From positions 22,653,071 through 22,717,070 of the forward strand of contig NW_023998415.1 in assembly GCF_014805625.2 (NCBI RefSeq): a stretch of DNA of 64,000 nucleotides. Reading direction: 5' to 3'. Numbering within the stretch: position 1 is the stretch's first letter; each line of letters starts with the position of its first letter. This DNA is from Glossina fuscipes (Eukaryota; Arthropoda; Insecta; Diptera; Glossinidae). Under the pieces are notes generated by a model. The model was given only the letters and a program-made list of their open reading frames with translations. It had not been told where the DNA came from and did no database searches. The translations under genes and the position numbers were made by a program. Below, piece by piece: positions 38,501 through 49,488 of the stretch.

Positions 38501-38814
38501 CAAAAATTCTTTAAATTTCTCTCTGCTTCGTTGTGTGGACATCTTGATCTGCTGAAGATAGTATTTTATTAAAGACCCAAAAAAAAATGTTGCCACAAAC
38601 GAACGATACTATACAATAAATAATAACATGATAATGATAATGAGGGATTCAGACATTTTTCATCATTTTTCGATCCACTCCACTATCGAATGTCGAAATA
38701 TATGCAAAAAAATATAGCAAAGCCATGTTTTCCTCTATGTAAACTTCCACTAGTCAGACTTTCATATATCTTTTGATCTTTTCCAACAAATCACAGAATC
38801 CAAGTAATTTTGCA
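35501..38814. other. AT-rich non-coding stretch
   Basis: The first few hundred bases may be the decayed LINE Y 3' end. After that no gene or element is recognised. Contains the G-rich tract at 36,443-36,464 and a TA run at 37,209-37,233. Confidence 0.5.
36443..36464 (+). other. G-rich tract, possible G-quadruplex
   Basis: Twenty-two nucleotides consisting of G runs of 2, 5, 2 and 8 separated by single A or AGA. This is exceptional in such AT-rich sequence. No function can be inferred from sequence alone. Confidence 0.5.
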
Positions 38815-39440
38815 TCGAATACATACATCGTTCATTTGCCACATTTGCAAGGCTTTCTCTAATGTCATACACACGGGTTTTGGTAAAGCGCTCGTCTTAG
38901 TTAACCATAAATTATTGATCTTTAAACTCTAGGCCTCTGGCTTTCCATTGTACTTATTAATATGGATAAATTCTTACCTCCATAATGGATTGCGTAAAGT
39001 TCTGCTCAACTCCATCACCTCCGATAAACTCCACATGACATCAGGTGTCCCTCGCGGTAGCCATTTAGAGTCGTGTGTGTTTAGGGTGTGCTTTAATGAG
39101 CTCCCTTCGGCGACTAAGTTCATCCCTATCTTAATGTACGCTGAAGATGTTAGTTTTTCCATTTTTCCTCTTCTTACTTGATATCGCACTCGTATTCTAA
39201 AAGATCGAAAAGATATCTATAATTTAATCTCAACAACAGATGGTTTTAGTCTCTATCAAAACTCCTAACTACGCGTGCTCTGCCTATGTCGTATCTAGAT
39301 ACGCTTCTAATCTTGATATCTTCGTAGGATTTAAGAATTGAACTGCACTTCTTCACTATTATCGATTGCCAAGCTCTCACATTTTTGCAACGGCTTGAAT
39401 GTTCGTGCGTCCGTGCTAGATGTATACGTGCTTGTTATGC
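38815..39440 (+). pseudogene. LINE reverse transcriptase remnant, family X copy 2
   Basis: Plus-strand translation gives KAFSNV, then VNHKLLIFKL, a stop, and a long frame: INSYLHNGLRKVLLNSITSD, MTSGVPRGSHLES, FNELPSATK and MYAEDVS at 39,134-39,154. The catalytic box is altered from Y-A-D-D to YAED. A short C-terminal remnant follows (FKDFNNLISTTDGFSLYQN). The wording closely parallels the copy at 20,940-22,640, so the two are paralogous insertions. It is truncated at both ends. Confidence 0.75.
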
Positions 39441-39509
39441 ACGCCACTGAAGAATGAAGGTTTTTGTTTTTGTTTTTTTTTTCATAATATGTATATGTAG
39501 TACAGAAAA

Positions 39510-40470
39510 GGAACCTTTAGGGACCTTATAAAGTATATACATTACTGATCAGCGGGCAATTCTGTATTGATTAAGCCATGTCTGTCCGTTTGTATGGCTG
39601 TGTAGCGGGGATTGCCTCCTGGTCACAAAAACGAAGATATAGATTTCAAATTTGATGGAAAGATTGGAAGTTTTTGCACGTAGGACGCTATCGAAAATGG
39701 ATCAAATTGGTTAGAGCAGAAGCTCGTAGTCGAGCGTAAACTAAACGCAGTCCCTTTTTTTTTTTTGACAAAAATTTTTCGGTTTTTGCTCGTTACACAG
39801 AAATTATTAAAGTTAGACGGCTGAAATTTTCCACATTTATCTTACGAAACGATCTACTCTTTACATGCAAGAACGGAGGAGATCGGCTATGCCCACATAA
39901 AATTACAAGTGATTAAATATTAATCTTTTCACTTTTCTGAGTTTTCAACTTATTTATCATAAGGCAAACGAGACAGAATGTTTAAAACTTTTTTGTACAT
40001 TCCTCAAATGAAGTGGAACCCAAAAATGGGTTAGTTCTAAAGTGAACATGATCAACACCACGACATGGCGGATTACTTTTTTCTTAATAATATCAGCGCT
40101 ATGGGTTCAAATAAAAGAATTTGGAGAGCAGAAGGCGAAAAGGCAAGTAGGTTAATTCTAAATTAATTCTGATAGACGTCAGGACATGATGGATACATTT
40201 TTTCGCAAAAATACCTTCAATGTGGGTATCAATGAAAATGTTTCGGAGATTGGAATGCGGAAAGCTAAGTGTATTAATTATAAATTAATAATGGTGAACG
40301 TCACGGCGGGGTAGATTAATTTTTCGCAACATTACGTATTGGGGAAGGCGTAAAAGGCGAATCATCAATCATATCTCATTCACTTTTTTATGACAATAAA
40401 TACAAAATTTTATGGATGGGGGTTAAGCGAGATTCTGCCCCAGCCGAATATAACTTTCTTACTTGTTTTT
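39510..40470 (+). repeat. Dispersed repeat A, long copy
   Basis: The first about 390 bp match 8181-8650 in ordered blocks (AAAGTATA, GATCAGC, GATTAAGCCATGTCTG, CTCCTGGTCACA, GGAAGTTTTTGCACG, ATTTTCCACATTTA). The copy then continues through a tandemly repeated section (40,028-40,345) and ends near ATAACTTTCTTACTTG (40,449-40,464). No open frame supports a protein, and no terminal inverted repeats were found. It behaves as a non-autonomous interspersed element of about 1 kb. Confidence 0.65.
40028..40345 (+). repeat. Tandem repeat inside repeat A, unit about 121 bp
   Basis: Three diverged units start near 40,028, 40,148 and 40,269. Each opens with a GGTTAATTCTAAATTA-like motif and continues with an AACGTCA-GGACATG-like block and a TTTTTTCGCAA-like block. 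The first two go on to a TGGGTATCAA and GGAGAGCAGAA-like block; the third is cut short. Confidence 0.6.
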
Positions 40471-40681
40471 TCTCAGTTAACCTATACGTGAATTTTGTTC
40501 CTTCTATTTCCTTATGCTTGCTTTAAATACATTTTAATAGTTATTCGTAATAATTAATAATAATAATTATTTCTATTTATTAATAATAATATTTATTTCT
40601 GAGAGCCATTTAAATTTTGCTATTGTTTTATTTTGGCTGAAATTCATGTGCGAATAAAATGTATTATAATAGCATCTATTA

Positions 40682-41030
40682 TAATAGATTTTAATTTAGT
40701 ATTGTTAAGTTATTCAGTGCATACAGATCATAATCATGAAACGCACAAAATTGCATTTTGGGCATTCATTACGTTTGTTATTTAGTTTGTAAAAATTTGC
40801 TGCCGAAGCCCATCAAACACTTTCAGAAGCTTATACCAATTGCCGATTTTGATTTCAACGGCTTAAAAGCGATGATTTTGATGTCAAAGTGCAAAAAACG
40901 GCCTTGAGGACCAAGAACAGCTCGAAGGCAATGAATTTCAAGGCTTATTGGGCGAAAGCCTTTTCGAACTGCTAAGTAACATGTCCGTTCATCATATAAA
41001 GCAAACATTTTTATTTCTATCTGAAATGTT
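40682..41030 (+). pseudogene. Mariner N-terminal fragment
   Basis: Plus-strand reading AEAHQTLSEAY (about 40,805), then CRF-W-F-Q-R-L-K-S-DDFDVKVQKT and NSSKAMNFKAYWAK. This corresponds to the A-E-A-H-R-x-L-x-E-A-Y-G...C-R-x-W-F-x-R-F-K-x-G-D-F-D-V DNA-binding region of irritans-type mariners. The leader (GGCATTCATTACGTTTGTT) matches mariner A and the copy at 59,336. The catalytic domain is absent. An opposite-strand frame (40,823-41,008) is only a shadow. Confidence 0.65.
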
Positions 41031-41339
41031 CTGTAAATTTCTAAGAAGAAATTAGGTGCATAGGTACATGGTCATCATGGCAGTCTTTACTTATTTCTTT
41101 AGCCCTAAGATAACTGCAGTTAAAAATGCTTGAATTTCCTGAATGCCGAATCGTTATCTAATTCAAGTAAACTTTGGATATTGCCTCAATTATTCACTTA
41201 GTGTTAAACTGCTTCTCGAACGGACAACTACGTTATATATCCAGACTTGATAAACTGGGTAAAAATGCATAAAATTGCGACTTCCTCTACAATTGTTTCT
41301 TTACCTGAACAATTTGTGTAGTACGTCTTTGCGGAAAGG

Positions 41340-41530
41340 CTTGAGTGCGATCCACTTTTCATCATACTGATGTACGCTTATCTGTCCGGCTGTTCATCCA
41401 TCGTACAGGCCGCAATTTTAAAGATATTTCGAAGAAATTTGGTGTACCGAAGTGTTTCGGTTCAAGGACGAAGTCATTCAAAGTCGTTCGATCCGGACCA
41501 CTTTCTCGTTCTCCATATAACGCCTTGTTA
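41340..41530 (+). repeat. Dispersed repeat B, copy 2
   Basis: Matches the reverse complement of 14,186-14,360 in order: a TATCTGTCCGGCTGTT-like start, GCAATTTTAAAGATATTTCG, GAAATTT, AAGGACGAA, and a GGACCACTTTCTCGTTCTCC block ending in ATATAACG. Two overlapping open frames here are not conserved in the other copies. Confidence 0.7.
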
Positions 41531-41864
41531 TGAAAACGATCTATGTAAATAACTATATTAAGCGAAGTGCTGCGGGATGTTTAATGATTGGCCGTGATCC
41601 ACTCTAGTTTGTTTTTATCTGCTAACCTTTTTCTTTATTTCTACTGTCAAGGTCGTGCAATTTGTTCGCTGGTGGGTGAAAAAACTACATTTCCCGTATA
41701 TATTTTCTCCAGCAACCAAACCAACTATATACTCGGCTGGGCTTAAAATAAAAATTTCTTGGAACTGTATATTCGATTTGTATTCAAAATTCATTATAGC
41801 CATTATAATAATTACGGATAGTGTCCGGCCAGTTTCGTAGGTCGCATGTGCATCTTTTCTTTTC

Positions 41865-41866
<2 letters not shown>

Positions 41867-41904
<38 letters not shown>
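41867..41904. repeat. (TAA)n microsatellite
   Basis: About 12 perfect TAA units. Confidence 0.95.
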
Positions 41905-42392
41905 GTAACTAGAGAAAAAATGTGCTATGCTTATGCACGCTTAAAAGTAAGTTACTCTTCCTCTTTGATATTACAATTTTCCCCTATTTAATCCCTATTT
42001 AACAAATATTACTCTTTTCTTAACTTTTTTCTGTTGATGTTGGTCGTTGCTTTTCTTTTTTGTCGCAACTGACTTAAAACAGGATAAAATAATGAATTAT
42101 TATAACTGACTGCTGCTGCTTTTGTCGTTGTTGTAGCTGATTAATTTTTTTCTCATTTCCTTAGGTCTTAACTCCTGAAATGATCTCATTTACTATAAGA
42201 TGATTTGCTTGTTGCCACAACAAGCTGAACGTCGAAAAAAAAAAGAACAGAAAAAGAAAATCATTTGAAAGTATATTGTGTCGTGCGAATGCTTTCAATG
42301 AAATGAAACTGAGCCATTTATCCTTTCAATGGAATTGCAATTTTTATTTTGTTGCGAAGTAACGACGACGACAGCAACAATAATGTAGCGAA

Positions 42393-42426
42393 CGAATGAA
42401 TGAATGTATGAATGAATGAATGAATA
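42393..42426. repeat. (GAAT)n microsatellite
   Basis: About eight GAAT units with one GTAT interruption. Confidence 0.9.
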
Positions 42427-42766
42427 AGCGAATGGGAAAAGAAGAAAAAAAAGTGAACTTTCATTTGACTTCTGACAACTGCTAACAACAAGTGCAAGAA
42501 TGCAAAGTAAACACCAGCCGCAACAACAACAACAGCAACAACAAATATTGTTGGAAAGATTCCAGAAAAAAAAAAAATTAAAAGAAAACCTCTTAAAGAA
42601 AACACATTGTACTTTTTATTATTGGGCTAGCGCTACAACAAAAGCAACCAAAGCAAGAAAGCAGATTTAAATGTTTTCTTTAAACTTTTAAAATTTGTTC
42701 ATCCCTTTGAACCAATGGGCGTATAACGATTTAATATTTTCAATTTTTTAGGTTTTTTTTGTTTGG

Positions 42767-42817
42767 TTTTTTTTTTTTTTTTTTTTTTTCCTTTCGGTTT
42801 TTTTTTTTTTTTTTTTT
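42767..42817. repeat. Two poly(T) runs
   Basis: T runs of about 23 and 20 separated by CCTTTCGG. Confidence 0.9.
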
Positions 42818-43413
42818 CTTTCTTGTTTTTTGGTTTTGGTTTTTACATATTTTACAACATTTCAAACATGTTGCCAAAATTAAAGTGCAGACTTTAAGAG
42901 TTTTAAGGAGAGAAAGGGTATAACGACGACAAATTATAACAAAATGTGTAATAAATCTTAGTTAAGCCAAACTCAGCAATTTAATAATTCCTTTTTAAGC
43001 ATTTGCTTTACACTAAGCAATTATAAAACCTCAGTGCCAGGCTTTTACTTGCACACACATGCACGTTTTTACCATAAATGTATACACGAAACATTTTGTC
43101 GTATATGTGCGAGGGTGGTGGTAGTATTTAACAATGTTATGGCCTGTGTTAGCCACAACTTGTCCCAGCATGTTGCTACAAAATTTCTATCTTTTCTCGC
43201 ACTCTATCCATCGCCCGTTCTCTTTCTCATTCTCATTCGGCTTTTTTCTTCCCCTTGCTCTCGCTTAATCTACGGTCAAACATTTTCTGTATATACATAC
43301 ATTTACATGCAACTGCGTGTATATGTGGTTTATATTAAAGACTTGTATTTAAACATAAAGCATAATAGTGTTGTAAACGTGAAGTTACCCAAGCATCGAA
43401 AAATACATAAACA

Positions 43414-43417
<4 letters not shown>

Positions 43418-43464
<47 letters not shown>
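43418..43464. repeat. (GT)n microsatellite
   Basis: About 23 uninterrupted GT units, one of the longest dinucleotide runs in the window. Confidence 0.95.
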
Positions 43465-43467
<3 letters not shown>

Positions 43468-43575
43468 TGTGTGAATGCACATATAGCCATTTACACTTAT
43501 GACACCAATTATTACAGTGTAGATTGTATTTAACAACGACCGACCGACATCAGTTTTGTTATAATCCAGTAATCT

Positions 43576-43845
43576 ATGGCAATTTCTCTTCTTCTACTTC
43601 TTTCTTTCAGTTTCATTTTATTGACGACGGCCATTGTGGATAATACAGAATTATTACCATTTAAAGCCGGTACAATAATAATAACAACAACAGAAACAAA
43701 AAAAAAAAAGAAGAAAAACAAAGGAATTACACGAGACGCAGAGAAAGCAGAGAAAAGAAATAAAGCCGCACTTATCTCTTCAGGAAAATCTATAGTATTT
43801 GAAACGCCACGATCAATAGCCGTCAACAGGCTAACGAACTTATAA
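43576..43845 (+). other. Open frame with signal-peptide-like start, doubtful
   Basis: An 89-codon frame starts MAISLLLLLSFSFILL, followed by TTAIVDN. This looks like a secretion signal, and it passes through a Thr/Lys stretch into a charged region to RLTNL. The hydrophobic start is encoded by a pyrimidine tract ending in CAG (43,586-43,610). That tract is also a very good splice acceptor, so the 'signal peptide' may be a side effect of it. A 136-codon frame lies opposite. Could be a small secreted peptide, an exon beginning at 43,611, or chance. Confidence 0.2.
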
Positions 43846-45435
43846 ATGTCTAATATGTTGATCCAAAAATGCGATCTCCAGCTTCTTTCAATGTTAAACA
43901 ATGTTAGTAAAGAGATTATCAACATCGCGATGCAGTTCAAACGGACGGTCTTTCATTCTTACAATTCATATGTCAAAGATGGTTTTAATAATTTTTTTAA
44001 ATAAATTTAACCTAATTTTTTTTTTTTTTTTTTTTTTGTATTTTTCGTACTTCAACTGAATTGGATATGTGTTTTGTCACATTCACTATGGTTCGGTCGA
44101 TTTTAACGCTTTTCCGCGGCAATCTTTCCCTAACAAACTAATATTTCGCTTGCTAATTATTTGCGTTTAAATTAACTCTTACGAGTTCATTGTATTTTTT
44201 CAACTGATAAATAAAGATTCATTTAATTGAGAGCTTGCCGCATATAATCGAAACTTGAGAGACTGAATACGGGAAACTGTTCACTATCATACTCTAACCT
44301 GCTTTAAATATCTATTAATTTTATTACATGCTCTGTTCGATTAACCAAATGCACGCTTGTCATGAAAGCAAAGGTAAAGGTGAACAGTAAAAATCATTAT
44401 AGTCCTGGCTAAAATTGAAATCAAAGAGTTTCGGAAATGTCTTTAACAGATCGTACTAACGTTACTAACGGAAATAAGAAAAAATTTATGGATTCTCTCT
44501 GATCTCAGAAAGTCATGGATCTTAGAAAGGAATAAAAATAATTGCTTGTCATATTAGCATAAATGCATTAATCACTGACTATAGAACACACACACACTGA
44601 CCTAATGGAAGTGGTCATGCTTTTAAGCCCAACTATTATTTTTCTAGATAGAAGACTTTCGCTATGGAATGACAATTGAGAAAAGAACAAACCACTTCGG
44701 ATAAATCCTTTTGGCTTCGCTACGGTAAAGGATTATCGAAAGTAGTTAACTAATCCTTATCGAAAACCGTACAAATCATTCTACGAAAATATTCAATTTT
44801 CAATTTTGAGAAAATAAAACAATGAATAAAACATATATGAAAAAACGTTCTGAATGTGTAGACGTCAAAAATGAAACCAAACTTTACAATGAAAACACTC
44901 CATTGATGTTAAACTTGGTGGGTAGCAATGGATTTCGAGTAATTTTTGGAAATAAATCATTTAATAAATTTCCTATATAACCAGAAATGCGAATAGCCAG
45001 TGAAAATCTATTTCTCACCTCACGCGGCCATGTCCAGCAGCTAAAATCAATTTAATTTTATGTATAAGTAAATTTTTACTTAATGCCATTCATTGCAATT
45101 ATTGCAATACATGCGTTTGTGTTTACTATTACTGTTGTTGCGTATAATTTTTTTTTTTTTTTGTTTTTTTTTTCTTCTTTACTCTTTCTGGCCCGATTTT
45201 TACTTTTAAAGACAACAGCTGTTAATGTAATTGTTTGCAACAAACAATTGTGCATAACATTAGCTTACAACAAGCTCATATGTATATAATTGTTTCCCTT
45301 TTGTATTGTAAACAAATTTATGATGTTTCCACGAACACATACGCACATACAAAAAGAGATATACATGCATACATTCAGGCGCGCTAGTTTTTACATAACC
45401 GTATGCAGCTGGTAAACGCATAACGCACACTTACA

Positions 45436-45546
45436 ATGCCAATAACAACAGCACCAACGCCAGCGACATTAACCACAAAAAAAAACTGCCGACAGTGCAA
45501 ATTTACGGAAATGCTTACAGTTTATGAAAGGAGCATTACTACATAA
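45436..45546 (+). other. Small open frame, 36 codons, unassigned
   Basis: Starts MPITTAPTPATLTTKK and continues through NCRQCKF to a TAA. It has a Thr/Pro-rich start, a C-x-x-C pair and somewhat higher GC than its surroundings. No family recognised; this could easily be chance. Confidence 0.12.
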
Positions 45547-47856
45547 AGAGTATGAAAAACAGCAAAAAAAACAAAAAAAAAAGGAGAAAATTCCAGCATA
45601 ACTGTATGCGGATATATACGTGCATATCTGTGGCACATGCACGCACATACTATTTACACGCATGGATATGTAAATCCGCGAGCGTTTATCTTTATATATT
45701 ATTCATATACGCGTGCACATGTATGGATGCACTATGGTCGAAAACCAACAGTCGTCCGCTCACTTTCATCGAAATGTGATGGTAACAGCATCAGCGTTCT
45801 AAACATGGCAACATGTGCGATATCAAATGCTTGGCATTTTGATTTTGATTTAATTTTTTCCTTTGTTTGTTTTCTTTTTTTTTGTTTTTTTTTTGTACCG
45901 AAACGATTACGAATGAAGAGCGTTTTAGTTTTATTACAAATTAAAGCCACTCATATATCTATCGTACCTTACTGATGTCGTATAATTTCTTTTATCCAGT
46001 TTTTTCAATAAAGCAAAGAAAACTTCATTAATCTCCGTTTATTGCTACTGCTCAGCAATGACATGACATCGGAGCCTTTTGTTGAAAATATGCTCAAACA
46101 TGAAATTAAAATCCATCCGAAGCATGGTTAACGCCAAACAACGTCCAGCAAAACAGAAAAGATGAAAAAAGAAACGAAAAGAAAAGAAAAAATGCGAAAA
46201 AGCGAACAAAAAGAAAAATGAAAACAAAATTATTCCTGCTGTGAAATGTGATTGTAGCACATTTTCGTTTTCGTTTCCATTTCCATATTTTTTTTTTTTT
46301 TTTTTTTATTTTTTTTTTTTTACTGTTCTTTTTTCTTAATTTCTTTCCTACGCTTCGCACAGCTATTCTGTAGTTTTTTGTATTTGTTTCGCTTGAGTTT
46401 AATATGTTTAACAAACGAAAGAAAAATCTATTTATGCCAAAAACAATTGCCATCCGGGGTAAAGTGTATGAAATATTAAAACACAAATTGTACGCGTGTA
46501 GAATAACGAAACGAGTAAAACTGTATTATCATTAAATACCAACAGGCTTTGTTAACTAAAAAAAAAAAAAAAATTCGTGCATTTATGTCCTGGCATGGGA
46601 GAAACGTATGCCGGTTTACTAATCATATCATAACGCTAAGAACAATTTATCAGATATCTCTGGCAGTATGCATGCCTACGTTATCGGGACCATTTGAAGC
46701 ATGTACTCTATCTGTTGAAAAGTTGAAAGTTTATCATTTTCATCTCGAACACTAGTGCAACATTTTCTTTTCAATTTAAAAATGATCAAGTGCCATATGC
46801 AGCCCATAAACTTCCCTTTACTCATTTCTACAGGCTGTTCAAACTATTTATCGATCGTATTTCCAGCACTTCTGATATATGATCTCGACAGATATGGTCA
46901 TTGAATTTTCGGTATTTTCTTTCGTTTTCCACTAATTTGAATACAAACTTGGGGTAGATGATGTGCTTTCCTAAACAGATAGATAAATAGGGGCCTAACT
47001 ATATCTTACGTTCTGCTATATATCGACACTCAGGACAATTCAATGCTTTTGCTTAATAATAATAATGGGACGGGAATTTCCGTGCCTCTCCTTACTGCCC
47101 TCTATTTACAACGATCGAGAATCAGATCAATTGAAACATAAGATTACTTCGAAGTAGACAAATAAAAGGAGGTTAGTTTCACAGAAAATGACCGATATTT
47201 TTATAAATATTTATCTTCTTTTACTTTTATCTACAAACGATCAATCCGCAAACATATTTATTTATTTTATATTTTATATTATACTTTCACTCTTTTATTC
47301 GCTTATGTAAAATACCCGCATTATATATACATTTATGTAGACATTCCGTTTGGCTCAAGTCTTCCTCGTTTGAAATTATACGACTTTTGTTAAGCAGAAT
47401 TTTTAAAATATGAAAAAGAGCAGCCACACACAGTTTCATCGGTGCGTATAACTGAGCTGATTCATTTCCATGATAACAGCACAACATTTTTTTGCTCAGC
47501 GCTTAATGATGAATTCAATGTTGAATTGTTTCGATGAAGGAAAAATAACATTGCGTTATGAAGTTAAGTGTACGATAAAGATAATGGTTGGCAAATATTG
47601 AAAAAAAAGAAGGATAACTAAGGAAAGCGATGGTAGAGAGCTTTCATTCATTCCTTTTTTTTTTTTTTTTGTTCACCTGAACTGACTCCCTTTGAATGAA
47701 TCCTTTTTGATATGAATTACTCTTCTTGATAACCGTTAGTTTATGAAAATTTACTAATATTTGCCTAGATACTTAACCAGCCTTTGTTTGGCGACTTGAC
47801 CTCCCCATAAAACGTATTCTCTTGCCACTTTCTATAAAAAAAAAAATAAGAACATA

Positions 47857-47889
<33 letters not shown>

Positions 47890-48302
47890 CATAGACATCC
47901 CTTTAATCAAACCAGTAAACTAGTATCTGTTTGTATATCTCTGCGCTTATGTAAATTTGAATTAAATCTTTTTACAAAATGTCATATCACATGTCATGAG
48001 GATAAAAAGTGTATTTACTCTTTTCCTTCTTCTCAGTATTTAACTACAGCTTAATTTCAATTTTTTTTTTATCAGTTTTGTTGCCCTATTGCAATTTATT
48101 TATTTTATTTATTCGTTTTTTTTCTTCCCCAGTTCTACGTATTATAACTGTCGAGTAAGTTCTTTCTGCAAATCCTATTGCATAAAAGTACAAGTTACAC
48201 TTCATAAATCAATGAATAAATGTTTATGATTTTTATAGCCTCTACTCGAAATTGAAGTATACAAATTTTCTTTTTCAATTTGCAACACCTAAATACTTCA
48301 TC

Positions 48303-48334
<32 letters not shown>

Positions 48335-48814
48335 CGTTTTTTCTAATATTTTACCCTATAACCGTAAGAACCGAAATTGTCTCAGCCATGACGTGGGATC
48401 AGGTCAGCCTCTTAACTAAACGACGATTGACTTTTATATTTTGCAATATGTAGAGCGACATCTGCTGTACAAATTTTGAACGAAATTTATTTGAATTTTA
48501 CTTTTAATATTTTTGAATGCACTACTAATCCGCTTGCAAGTAAAGTGCAAATAAAATCTATTATACATTTTCACTTTACAAATACGTCGCTTATACGCCA
48601 GATATAGTTAGTTAGTTATACGATAATATTTGCAAAAGAAAAAACATCATGCATGTGAACATTACAGATGCGATAGCGAAACATTTCATATATGTAACTG
48701 ACGATGGTATCATTGAAGATTGAAGATTCGCTTCAAGGCGAATACAAATTTTTTGCAATTGTTCTCTTATGTAACCATAAACTAGTAAAGATAGCGTGTA
48801 ACATTAAGTTTGAG

Positions 48815-48852
<38 letters not shown>
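48815..48852. repeat. 38-nt poly(A) run
   Basis: Uninterrupted A run, the longest in the window. A frame of 131 codons crosses it and is an artefact. Confidence 0.9.
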
Positions 48853-48853
<1 letters not shown>

Positions 48854-49391
48854 GAAGATATCGATAAATGTGCTTTATGCCGTTACTTGTCGCTGAGAAG
48901 ATTTCGAATAAGACATCCGCATTGTGTTCACAATCGGAACACATACATACAAATGTCATTAGCAAGAAAAGTGAAAATAAGAACAACCATAATGCACGCA
49001 TTTATTTATGTCAATCTTATATGTTACTATGCATGCAAGCGCACATTTTCTCTTCAATTTTTATTTTCTCCTCTATTCATATATATCTGCAAAGCGTAAC
49101 TGGGGGCAAAAAACTGTGATAAACGGTCGAGGTTTGGCAGAAGCGGCAAGTACTTTAATTGATTTGTAATTTTTATCCTCTATACCCGTTTAAAACAACA
49201 AAGTAAATGAAAACATTTCGAAAAATTCAAGTATCCAAATACTTTTGAAAAGTTAAATTGAATGAAAATTTCCAAAAGAAAAATAAAACATGATTTTAGA
49301 CCAAAAGATGACGAGATGATCTATTTTTTTTATTTTTTATTTACTTTTCTTTTTCTTTCGTTTCTTCTATCATTATCATGGTTATTTTGCT

Positions 49392-49488
49392 TATAAAGCC
49401 AATAGCCTTAGATACTAGTGCTTTAAGACTTTACGCGGAGAATTTATTCCTCTGCCAAAATAATAGTAATGACGACAATAATAATAAT
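49392..49488 (+). mobile_element. SINE body and tail, third copy (5'-truncated)
   Basis: Plus-strand AATAGCCTTAGATACTAGTG, then CTTTAAGACTTTACG, then AATTTATTCCTCTGCC and a TAA/AAT-type tail. Each block matches the reverse complement of 6912-7020 in the same order. The tRNA-like head is missing, as expected for incomplete reverse transcription from the 3' end. Confidence 0.7.

Larger units (their letters stand above)
41531..43575. other. Microsatellite-rich non-coding stretch
   Basis: Contains a TAA run (41,867-41,904), a GAAT run (42,393-42,426), CAA units (42,521-42,544), T runs (42,767-42,817) and a long GT run (43,418-43,464). Open frames here, including those over 42,318-42,605 and 43,034-43,474, are repeat-driven or lack protein character. 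Confidence 0.6.
43846..49391. other. AT-rich non-coding stretch
   Basis: No recognised gene or element. Contains T runs (44,016-44,037; 46,288-46,320), A runs (46,558-46,573), TA runs near 47,860 and 48,320, and the 38-nt A run at 48,815-48,852. The open frames at 45.6-46.5 kb and 48.7-49.1 kb are explained by these tracts. Confidence 0.55.

Noticed and set aside
40823..41008. 61-codon minus-strand frame
   Set aside because: Shadow of the plus-strand mariner N-terminal fragment.
42318..42605. 95-codon minus-strand frame with hydrophobic start
   Set aside because: Built from CAA, GAAT and homopolymer tracts read in reverse; apparent membrane segments are repeat artefacts.
43034..43474. 146-codon plus-strand frame ending in Cys-Val run
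   Set aside because: The C-terminal run is the GT microsatellite and the rest shows no motif; no splice signals.
48704..49119. Frames of 131 and 83 codons around 48.7-49.1 kb
   Set aside because: One crosses a 38-nt A run as poly-Lys; the other is its shadow in a different frame.
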